In this document: one piece after another, positions 53,926 to 62,934 of the stretch
Layout of the letters: the number at the start of each line of letters is the position of its first letter
How positions within the stretch are numbered: position 1 is the first letter of the stretch
NCBI RefSeq assembly: GCF_041146795.1
Contig: NC_135187.1
Span: 3,483,556-3,547,555, forward strand
Length of the DNA: 64,000 nucleotides
Source of the DNA: Maylandia zebra
Taxonomy: Eukaryota; Chordata; Actinopteri; Cichliformes; Cichlidae
Reading direction: 5' to 3'
Notes under the pieces: generated by a model
The model's database searches: none
Told to the model about the DNA's origin: nothing
What the model saw: only the letters and a program-made list of their open reading frames with translations
Translations under genes and position numbers: made by a program

Positions 53926-53964
53926 CACAGTGATACAAACTCATTGAGGCGCCGTACAAAAACC
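53926..53964 (-). other. 23-spacer RSS of J5
   Basis: CACTGTG 53926-53932, 23-nt spacer 53933-53955, GGTTTTTGT 53956-53964. Confidence 0.95.
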
Positions 53965-53969
53965 TCTGA

Positions 53970-55080
53970 CTGTAGAGAGACACGGCTCTCTGACTCTGAA
54001 ACAAACAAACTCAACAAAATCATTCACTGTTTGTCCAGTTTGTCGGCCAACATGAAAACAAATATAAACAACAAAGTTTTATAAACAGTACATTTATTTA
54101 AATTCCAGCAACAGGATCTGGGTCGGACTTGAACCCAGGTTTCTGCACTGAGCTTTGTGTCAGAGGAGCTAAACTGGCTTTGAGAACTGGCTTTTATAAT
54201 GAGACAAATATTATCGACTGGTCTTCTAACAGGATATTCTACCCCCAAAATAAACTTTTTAGCACATTTTTAAATAAATAATTAGATATTTGGAAACAAG
54301 ATGATATTTTGAAATAAGGCCGTAAATTGTGAATCCACCTTGTTGTAAAATGTCCCAAAAAACTGAAAAAGAGAGAAGCATGATGATGATGATCAAACAG
54401 AAGAACAAATAACCTGAACAACATGTTTGCTCTGGGTTAGGGTCAGGGTTAACCTCTAGGGTCAGGGTTAACCTCTCACCCAAAATTATTTAACTGTATA
54501 TGAACCAGTATCAGAGTAAAGCCAGCGTCAGTTGCTGATACTATTCTTATAACTAACTCATTTTTTATTTAGGTTTTCTAGAATCTCTTCATTTATTTTA
54601 AATGTTTCACAAAATCAAAAGTTCACAATAACATAGTGAGTGGCAAAACTTTCTAGAATTCAAAAAAATAAGTCCTTCATTTTCTTCTAAATTATGGGAT
54701 TTTAAGATATAAAAGACCTTGGATAGTGGGATTATTTAATAAAATAAACACTCATAAATACTGAAAAAAAAGAATAGATATATTTCCAGTAGATCCCCTG
54801 ATAAACGCAGATACAAAGGTTATTAAGCAATGTCGAAGGAGAGAAAAAGATCATTCAAAATAAAGTGTCTGATCACCTCCTCTGCATTCATGCTCTGACT
54901 CTCTGAGCTCGACTGGAAGGATGAAAACCATTCTTCCTTTCAATAAAACACATGCGCTGAGATTTGAAGGTGTTACCTACTGCTCACTGTGTCTGTGGAC
55001 TTTGTTAATTCAATTTCCATAACAATATGTTTTGAAAAATTTGTTATAACAAACCACGTCATCAGATGGATCCCACTCCC
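53970..55080. other. Intergenic sequence upstream of VA6
   Basis: AT-rich. There is a short duplication of GGGTCAGGGTTAACCTCT-type words at 54435-54478. No gene. Confidence 0.5.
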
Positions 55081-55112
55081 AGCTGGAGTCAGATGATTTC
55101 CATAGAGCGGCA

Positions 55113-55120
55113 CTTTGCAT
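55113..55120 (-). promoter_or_regulatory. Octamer-like promoter element of VA6
   Basis: CTTTGCAT at the VA1 spacing. Confidence 0.7.
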
Positions 55121-55238
55121 CAGCAGCACCATGCTCCAGTGCTCTGGGAGAGTTTATAGTCCTGAGAGTTGAACACTGGATGACTGACAGCTGTCCTTCA
55201 TCACAACAGAAGCCACAGAAATCCTCCTCATCAAAAAC

Positions 55239-55721
55239 ATGACTTTGATCTGCGTCCTCATCTGGACTCTCCTCTGCTGCTGCTTCACAGGTAAAGTCCA
55301 GAGAATCAAACTCCTCTCCTCTATCAACATCTGTCCCTCTGAAATGAAGCCCACAAAACCATGAAGCTGCTTTATGTTTTTGTCTCTGTGTCCTCAGAGT
55401 CCAGAGGACAGATCACAGTGACTCAGCCTGGAGCAGTGAGCTCTGCTGTGGGAGCAACTGTGAGCATCAAGTGTCGGACCAGTCAGAATGTTCATGTTTG
55501 GAACAACTACCATCTTTTATCCTGGTACCAACAGAAAGATGGAGGAGTTCCCAAACTGCTCATTTACTTTGCTAGCACTCGATATTCAGGGATTCCAGCT
55601 CGTTTTACAGGCAGTGGATCAAACTCTGACTTCACTCTGACCATCAGTGGAGTCCAGGCTGAAGATGCAGCAGTTTATTACTGTCAGAGTGCTCACTGGC
55701 TGAACAGTCAAGCTGTGTTCA
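55239..55721 (+). CDS. Immunoglobulin light-chain variable gene VA6
   Basis: Leader exon 55239-55290, V exon 55398-55721. CDR1 [11 protein letters not shown], three residues longer than VA1. CDR2 FASTRY, CDR3 [12 protein letters not shown]. Open frame, intact RSS. Confidence 0.96.
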
Positions 55722-55749
55722 CACAGTGAAAAACAGTCGTACAAAAACC
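55722..55749 (+). other. 12-spacer RSS of VA6
   Basis: CACAGTG 55722-55728, 12-nt spacer, ACAAAAACC 55741-55749. Confidence 0.97.
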
Positions 55750-55827
55750 TCCCTCAGTCAGACTGAACAGAAACTGAAGTGACTGCTGCAGCTGGAAGAT
55801 ACTGCAGAGACTGATACAGTTCACTGA

Positions 55828-55829
<2 letters not shown>

Positions 55830-55872
<43 letters not shown>
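55830..55872. repeat. (CA)n microsatellite downstream of VA6
   Basis: About 21 units, the shortest of the five full-length VA-associated repeats. Confidence 0.98.
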
Positions 55873-55873
<1 letters not shown>

Positions 55874-56033
55874 TTCATCTGAGCTTTCCTTTCCAACTCA
55901 GGTTGAAGAACAATACAAAAATGTCTTAAGAGTATAAACAAGACCTTATGTATTTTTACGGTGTTAGGCAAGAAGGTTGAGCAGTTGGAATACGAAGGAA
56001 GAGAAGAGTCAGAGGTCTTTGTGTAGAGTAAAA

Positions 56034-59000
56034 AGATAAGATAAGATAAGATAAGATAGAACTTTATTAATCCCTCGGGTGGGTTCCTCTGGGAAATTCG
56101 ATTTCCAAAAAAGCACAGCACCGACAGAAGTTACAGAGTTATACACACACACATATATATAAATACAGAGACAATATAAATAAAATATACGAAGGGGATA
56201 AATAGAATAAATAGGAATAAAAATAAAAATACAAGTGAATTGCACATTTCAAGTATTGAGTCTATTGCACTGTTGACTATTTACAAAAAGTATTGCACAA
56301 GGTATTGTACAGTGAGGTGCAGAGGCACTACAGCTTAGTTGTTCCCCCCTCCTTTGTCCTCCTGTTTCCCCTCCCTCTCCCCTCCAGAGAGGAGTTAAAC
56401 AGTTTGATGGCGTGTGGGACAAAGGAGTTTTTAAGTCTGTTAGTTCTTGTCTTTGGGAGAAGCAACCTGTCACTGAACAGACTCTTCTGGTTGTTAATGG
56501 CCGTGTGCAGAGGATGCCTGGCATTGTCCATAATGTCCATCAGTTTCTTTAATGTCCTTTTCTCTGCCACTGTCACCAGAGTGTCCAGCTTCATGCCGAC
56601 CACAGAGCTAGCCCTCCTGATCAGTTTCTCCAGCCTGGATGAGTCCTTCTTTGCTGTGCTGCTCCCCCAGCACACCACAGCATAGAAAAGTACTCCAGCA
56701 ACCACCGACTGGTAAAACATCCTCAGGAGCTTCCTGCAGATGTTAAAAGACCTCAGCCTCCTGAGGAAGTACAGTCGGCTTTGGGCTTTTTTATACAGGT
56801 GCTCTGTGTTGCATGACCAGTCTAGTTTATTGTCCACCCACAGCCCGAGGTACTTGTACTTGTTGACCACCTCCACCTCCTCCCCCTCTATCTGAACCGG
56901 CAGTGGACCTGCTCTAGACCTCCCGAAGTCCACAACCAGTTCCTTAGTCTTTGAGGTGTTGAGTTGCAGGTGGTTTGTGTGACTCCATGCGACAAAGTTC
57001 CTCACCAGACTTCTGTACTCCTCTTCCTGATCATCCCAGATACACCCCATGATGGCTGTGTCGTCTGCAAACTTCTGAATGTGGCATAATTCAGAGTTGT
57101 AGCAGAAGTCAGAGGTGTACAGGGTGAAGAGAAGAGGGGACAGCACAGTTCCCTGTGGTGCTCCTGTGCTGCTGACCACTGTGTCAGACGTGATGTCCTT
57201 CAGCCTGACGTACTGTGGTCTGTCGGTGAGGTAGTCGGAGATCCAAGCCACCAGGCAGGGGTCCACCTCCATCCTGTTCAGTTTTTCTTGAAGCATACAG
57301 GGCCGGATGGTATTAAAGGCACTGGAAAAGTCAAGAAACAGGATCCTGACCGTGCCTTTTCCCCCATCCAGGTGTGAGTGGGCTCTGTGTAGGAGGTACA
57401 GGATGGCATCCTCCACTCCGACACCCGCCTTGTATGCAAACTGTAGTGGGTCCTGGGCATGTTGTACCTGTGGTCGGAGGAGGTTGAGGAAGAGCCGCTC
57501 TAGAGTCTTCATAAGATGTGACGTCAGTGCCACCGGTCAGAAGTCATTCAGCTCATTGGGCCGGTTCCTTTTGGGGACCGGGATGATGCAGGATGTCTTC
57601 CATAGGGCGGGCACTCTCCCCAGTCGCAGACTGAGGTTGAAGACTCGTTGTAGCGGCTCCCCAAGTTCAGCAGCACACGCCTTTAGCATCCTAGGACACA
57701 CCTTGTCTGGGCCTGCTGCCTTTCTGGGGCGAAGCTTCCTCAGTTGTCTCCTGACCTGATCCACTGTGACACTGGGAGATGTTTGGGAAGAGGGGAGGGG
57801 GGGAGATGTCTTGCTGCTGAGAGAGGGATTGGAGGAGGGGGGTGTCATGGTGTCAGGAAGGGGGGGAAGCGAGGGAGGTAGGAGAGTGGGGATTGGACTC
57901 TGTAGTGAAGGTGAGGGTGGGGGGGTTGTGGGCTGGTCAAACCTGTTGAAGAAGTTGTTGAGTTCGTTTGCCTTCTCCACAGTCCCCCCCACTGTGCTTT
58001 TCTTGGTGTTGTGGCCTGTGATGGTTTTCACACCATTCCAGACCTCCCTCATATTGTTCCTCTCCAACTTCTGCTCCACCTTCCTCCTGTAGGTGTCCTT
58101 TGCTTCCCTCAGGCAGCGTTTCACCTCCCGCTGTGCTGCCTTCATCTCCTCCTTCACTTTGCTCCTGAAAGCCTTCTTCTTCATGTTGAGGACAGCTTTG
58201 ACTTCCTGTGTTACCCACGGTTTGTTATTAGGATAACACCGTACCGTCTTAGCAGGGGCGACCGTGTCCACACAAAAGTTGAGGTAGTCTGTAAGACAGT
58301 GTGTCGCCCCCTCTATGTCCTCACCATGTGGGCTCAGGAGCACATCCCAGTCTGTGGTGTCATAACAGTCCCTCAGAGCATCCTCCTTTTCTGGGGTCCA
58401 TCTCCGGATGGAGCGCGTTGTGACCGGCTGCCTTTGGACGAGGGGTGTGTATTGTGGCTGTAGGTAAACCAGGTTGTGGTCTGACTTCCCTAGTGGGGGG
58501 AGGGGGGTGGCTCTGTATGCATCTCTCACATTAGCATACAGTAGGTCAATTGTCCTGTTGCTTCTTGTGGGACAATTCACAAACTGGTGAAAAGCAGCCA
58601 GAGTAGAGTCCAGTGTGGCATGGTTAAAGTCTCCAGATATAATAATGAAAGCCTCGGGGTTTTGTGTCTGAAGTCTTGCTGTGACTGTGTGTATTTTCTC
58701 ACAGGCAGCTGTTGCGTCGGCCCTCGGAGGGATGTAAACACACACACAGATCACATGACTGAACTCCCGAGGTAGATAATATGGCCGCAAGCTAACAGCT
58801 AGCAGCTCCAGGTCCGGACGGCATACCGAAACTTTAACGGAGACGTGTCCAGGGTTACAGTATCTGTTGTTAACGTAGACAATGAGTCCCCCACCTCTGC
58901 TTTTTCCGCTGGCCTGCGTGTCCCTATCGGCTCTCACGGGTGTGAAACCGCATAGGTCTACGTTAGCCTGCGGCGTTAGCTCGGTTAGCCACGTCTCCGT

Positions 59001-59450
59001 GAAGATAAACAAGCTGCACTCACGGTATAGTCTGTGGTTGTTCAGAGCGCACAGTTCGTCAATCTTATTCTGTAACGAGTTCACGTTGCCCATGATCACT
59101 GTCGGGATTGATGGTTTGAATCGCCTCCGGTGATCCGCTCTCCTCGCTCCAGCTTTGCAGCCTCTGTAGCTCCTCTTTAGCTCGGCCGGGATGTTGTGTC
59201 GCATGCCGGTCTGTCCCTTTGTTTTTAGTGCCAGCAGCTCCGCTCTCGAATAGATGAAGGAACTGGTTCCAGAAGTTTTAAAAAGTGCATTATCCATCTT
59301 GTATCGCTATATCTAAGAGGTATAAGTAGAGGAAGGTGAAAAAAAGTTTGAAAAGCCTAGTCTAAAAAGTTAAAGTTAACAAAAAGGTGCGGTGTTGCAG
59401 AGCTACTTGGAAAGGCTGCCGTCACTCCAGCGCCATCTTGAACAGCGCCA
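56034..59450 (-). mobile_element. CR1/Rex-type LINE, nearly complete
   Basis: 3' tail of TTATC repeats (56034-56060) after ATTAATAAAGTTC. 5' end with two copies of TTCAAGATGGCGCTG. One long ORF is cut once by a TGA. A third family beside those at 20283 and 25229. Confidence 0.92.
56328..59297 (-). pseudogene. LINE endonuclease-RT polyprotein with one nonsense codon
   Basis: From ATG at 59297, 586 codons to TGA at 57539-57537, then in the same frame about 400 more to 56328. The first part has YSRAELLAL, VIMGNVNSLQNK, FTETWLTE, ISGDFNH and GKSDHNLVYL, so the endonuclease is intact. There is a Pro/Ser-rich linker, then RPRKAAGPDKVCP. The stop sits in RT block LNDF-stop-PVALT, where relatives have Arg ([16 protein letters not shown]). 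A CGA-to-TGA change explains it. After it come [21 protein letters not shown] and KFADDTAIMG. Otherwise undamaged. Confidence 0.92.
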
Positions 59451-59454
59451 TCTT

Positions 59455-59805
59455 GAAAACAGATCCAGGGATGTGTGGGACCATGAACAAATTTGCTCTC
59501 CCTCCTCTGCACATGTCCAAACCACTTTAGCCTTGCATCTCTAACTTTGTCTCCAACACTCTGAAGCTGTGTCGTCCCTCTGATGTACTCATTTCTAATC
59601 TTGTTCGTCCTGATCACTCCCAGTGAAAAGCTCAACATCTGCACCTGTGCCACCTTGAACTCGGCCTCCTGTCTTTCTGTCAGTACCCTCGTCTCCAAAA
59701 CATATATCATAGCAGGTCTTCCTTCTGTCACAAATCACCCCTGACACTCGTCTCCACCCACTCCACCCTGACTGCACTCTCTTCTTCACCTGCCATGTGT
59801 AACCT
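59455..59805 (-). mobile_element. RTE-type LINE 3' fragment
   Basis: The - strand encodes EFKVAQVQMLSFSLGV, IRGTTQLQSVGDKVRDARL and KWFGHVQRRE, the C-terminal RT motif of RTE/Rex3-like LINEs. It is inserted into the start of a dead C exon. Confidence 0.85.
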
Positions 59806-59935
59806 TACTGTAGGGGGTCAGCACTCATTGCAGAGAAAGAGACAGAGAATACATTTTAGAGAAACTGCTCAGTGTTTTCACTTCCCTCTCTAACCTGAGT
59901 AACCATGACAACAGATAGGCAGGGAAGAGTTGTAA
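59806..59935 (-). pseudogene. 5' end of a dead light-chain C exon and its intron
   Basis: Matches the sequence upstream of C2 and C3: GAGAAACTG, then TTTCACTTCCCTCTCT, then GTAACCATG. The acceptor CTGCAG has become CTGCAA. About ten bases of exon follow before the RTE fragment. Confidence 0.75.
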
Positions 59936-60042
59936 GAAGACATTTTGTTCATTTCACATGTTGATGTTTAAACGGTTAATTAAAAATATCAGATAAAAGA
60001 AGCAGAAATGTCTAAAATGATAAAAGTTTGGATCCAAATTTC

Positions 60043-60265
60043 AAAGACAGGAGGCCGTGGTGGAGGTGGCAGAGATTTCCATTAGGAGCGTCCAGGATGG
60101 ATAAGATTATAAATGAGAACATCAAAGATTAGAATGATTACACCTAAGAGAGCTGAGGTGATATGAAGCTTCCAGGCAGGAGGAAAAGAGGAAGATCTCA
60201 GAGTTTGTTCATGGATGTCGAAGATGACCACTGTGGTGACCCATAAAGGAAGCAGTGGACATCAG
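60043..60265 (+). mobile_element. RTE-type LINE 3' end fragment
   Basis: Contains AAAGACAGGAGGCCG and TAGGAGCGTCCAGGATGGA. It ends with GTCGAAGATGACCACTGTGG, TGACCCATAAAGGAAGCAG, a typical RTE 3' end. It is opposite in orientation to the fragment at 59455. Confidence 0.7.
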
Positions 60266-60467
60266 ATAAACATGCAGATCGTGTCTATGTTGGGTCCATC
60301 GCTTCTTGGATTCTCTTGGCTCTTGGCGAAGGCAGTCACACTTTTTCTCCTCTCCTCCTTACCCTTATCTTCCCTGCTTAGCCTCTTGTGTCCTTGTCCT
60401 GTCTTGTGTGTATTACTTTCCCTAGAACAGCCTCTCACTGTCGTTCTCTAAAACCTAAAAGAGAATT

Positions 60468-61076
60468 ATGGAATTGATCAACTGGTCTCTGAATGCTATT
60501 GACACCCTCTTCTCAATGAGAAGTCTGGGCTCGGGAGAGCCCGAGTGCCCTGGAGGGACTTTCCCTGCCGGATACACAATGGATGGGTGGCAGACCTGGA
60601 GGATCTTGTGCCTGGCGGGACTGTTGATCGAGGACGCTGAAGATATCTACCTATTCGGAACCATGATAACAGGGTTCTTGCTGATCGGAGCTGGCTTGGC
60701 CCTGGCTTATTGGAGAATTAAGAGAGCGGAACCGGCTGTTCAAACCCCCCCAAGGCTGCCCGCTGGAATTGAAGCGATGGGTCGAGGCGCGACCTCTCAC
60801 AACGAACGCAGCATGGTTAACACCTTGGAGACGCTTACAGCTGCCGTGAAGACTCAAAATAACACCATTGAGCGTATGATGGGATACATCAAAGAGAGGC
60901 CTGCTCAAAATGAGACCCTTGAGCGAAAGTTGGATCACATCGCAGAACGGCTCACTGCAGTTGTGGGGTCTCAGAATCAACAGAATGACAACACCACGGA
61001 ACGGAAGTTTGATACCATCATGGGGAGGCTCGCGGTTCTCCAACGGGAGATTGAGAGACCAGTGTCGGAGTGTTAA
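60468..61076 (+). CDS. Unrecognised membrane-anchored coiled-coil protein
   Basis: 202 codons from ATG to TAA. Residues 1-60 are mixed, with a Cys/Gly/Pro motif CPGGTFPAGYTMDGW. Residues about 65-88 form one hydrophobic helix (TMITGFLLIGAGLALAYW) followed by the positive stretch RIKRAE. Residues about 110-190 are polar with repeated units: NNTIERMMGYIKERP, NETLERKLDHIAERL and NTTERKFDTIMGRL. These give Asn-Thr-(x)-Glu-Arg heptad-like repeats suggesting a coiled coil. The base composition is richer in GC than the flanks. The frame is intact and long for chance. It lies about 0.6 kb upstream of an LTR-like segment, so it may be an accessory gene of a retroelement. I do not recognise the family. 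Confidence 0.55.
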   Translation: MELINWSLNAIDTLFSMRSLGSGEPECPGGTFPAGYTMDGWQTWRILCLAGLLIEDAEDIYLFGTMITGFLLIGAGLALAYWRIKRAEPAVQTPPRLPAGIEAMGRGATSHNERSMVNTLETLTAAVKTQNNTIERMMGYIKERPAQNETLERKLDHIAERLTAVVGSQNQQNDNTTERKFDTIMGRLAVLQREIERPVSEC

Positions 61077-61639
61077 AGAACAGCTTTGAAATTCTCCTGA
61101 GCTGCTCGCATAAAAAGGAAAATCAACAACATCAACATGCGGACACCAAGGCGCACGCTGCGGGCCCAAGGCTGGAGCCGAACAAAAATTCCCAGATAAC
61201 GACTGTGTGTTGACTATTCTTCCCATTCCATGCAAGGCCACCTGGGTTGGCTGGCAGACTGTTTACTTACCCTGAGAGGGTGGAGGACACTGTCTCAGCT
61301 GAACTCTGGACACGCACACACATACACTTACATTGATAAGCACACACTCATCCCCCTCCCTTTCCAAACGCCTTCGATGCTTGTTTCCTGCGGGGGAAGA
61401 TGGCAGGTCTGTGTGCCGCGCTGGAATGGTAGCGCTGTGCAGGATGACTGCTGTGTTTCCTTCAGATTACTCCTCACCCCCTACCCAACCCTGTGGCTTG
61501 TCACGTGCTCCAATGTTGTACTGTGGACATTTATGTGCTCTCTATGCAGAGGAGTTTTTTTGTTTCCTGTTCTCATGCTGTCCTCCCATAGGTGCCCAGC
61601 ATAAGCAGAGGTCTCTTTTTCCTCTTCTACTTTCCCATT

Positions 61640-61990
61640 GTTGTGTACTTGTTGTGATATTTTGACCCCATGGGCGACTTCCCTTGGCCTGCTGGTCTGG
61701 AAAATCCAACAGTTCATCTATATGTAAAGAAGGCACTTAAACTGGAACAGGCATAGCTGCGTTGATCCTGCCGTGGAACAATGGGACAGGGTGCAGGCTC
61801 TCATGCTCCCAGGACGTGGGGGTGCATTCCTGGAGTGCACACCAAGCTTGCAGCCTGCTAAAGATCACACACAATTGATTATATGCCTCTAGGTATACAT
61901 GGTTAAATATTTCCTAATGCAAATAACTACATGCAGTATTCTACCATGTGCAAACTTATATCACTAAAGGATTCTAACTGTCTAGTGTTT
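61640..61990 (+). repeat. Segment related to the LTR at 36329/44065
   Basis: CAGTTCATCTA, GCACTTAAACTGGAACAG and CTCTCATGCTCCCA align with 36731-36840 of the first element in the same + orientation, with many substitutions. Because that LTR belongs to a - strand element, the match is antisense to the second element. Confidence 0.75.
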
Positions 61991-62323
61991 AATGGACCTG
62001 TCAAAGGTATGTTGAGATTATAGAAGGCCCCTTTCAGAGCTAGGGGGAACTTCCTTATATGGTTGTAACTTGAAACTTGTTGACACACGAACCCTTCTGC
62101 CTACAAAAACCCTGCACAAAAGAATAAACCTTTGAGTTAGTTTGGAATGACAATCTAGAACAGTCTCCGCGTCTTTTTGTTCTTCCAAACTGCTCCCGGT
62201 ACTCCGGCCGGTACCGTAATTAACCGTTGATCATACTTGAGAATATTTTAATTGTTATAGGTTAAAGGATGAACTCTGATGATGAAAGCCCACACCTCAG
62301 AGAAACCCGGAATGGAGTTTCTT
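61990..62323 (+). mobile_element. 5' LTR, R/U5 part, of the second LTR element
   Basis: TATA-like CCTTATATGG, then GAATAAACC as the poly(A) signal at about 62122. It ends TTTCTTACA three bases before the primer site. The left border is not resolved and may include the 61640 segment. Confidence 0.7.
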
Positions 62324-62326
62324 ACA

Positions 62327-62344
62327 ATTTGGTGTCAGAAGTGG
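62327..62344 (+). other. Primer-binding site, tRNA-Leu-like
   Basis: TGGTGTCAGAAGTGGGAT is complementary to the 3' end of vertebrate tRNA-Leu (ATCCCACTTCTGACACCA). A candidate splice donor GGTAAATA follows about 15 bases on. Confidence 0.85.
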
Positions 62345-62615
62345 GATCCGCTGACAAAGGTAAATACGTGTCTTTTTTATTTTATAAGACTGTATTATAC
62401 CTTTCTCAGTGACCCACGTAGAAACGGGATATGCTGACGAAGCTTTCCTCAGTGGCCCAGATAAATGGGATACACTGACGAATCTTCCTTAGTCCCCGAA
62501 TAAAGTAAATTAAAAGCAGAGAGAAACAGGATATGCTGACGAGCTTTCCTTAGTGGCCCAAATTATAAACGGGATACACTGACGAATCTTCCTTAGTCCC
62601 CGTATAAAGCCTGTT
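62341..62615 (+). repeat. Leader repeats built on the primer-site sequence
   Basis: The word GGGATNNNCTGACNAA, which starts inside the primer site, recurs about five times (near 62341, 62427, 62469, 62530, 62570). The last four form two roughly 90-bp units that include CTTTCCTYAGTGGCCCA and CTTCCTTAGTCCCCG. Confidence 0.85.
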
Positions 62616-62633
62616 ATTTTGTAAATTAAAATA

Positions 62634-62785
62634 GAAAGACACAGGAAGTTGCCTGTTGTTTTGAAACGCATGCTAAGAAAGCGAGAAGTTGCTCGTTAAG
62701 TGAGAAGTTGCTCACCAAAAAAGACACAGGAAGTTGCCTGTTGTTTTGAAACGCATGCTAAAAAAAGTGAGAAGTTGCTCACTCA
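62634..62785 (+). repeat. Second leader repeat
   Basis: Two copies of AGACACAGGAAGTTGCCTGT, then TGTTTTGAAACGCATGCTAA, each followed by GAGAAGTTGCTC words. Confidence 0.9.
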
Positions 62786-62934
62786 GAGAGCTAGCAAATA
62801 ATTAAATTAACCTCAGATGTGCCATCCTTCAAGTGTGTAAACTCTACGTAGATGAAAAAGTGAGTGTGAATGTGTCTGACGTGCGGGAGCGGTGATTCTG
62901 CAGGTCACCAGCTATTAAAAAAAAAAAAAGGGTT

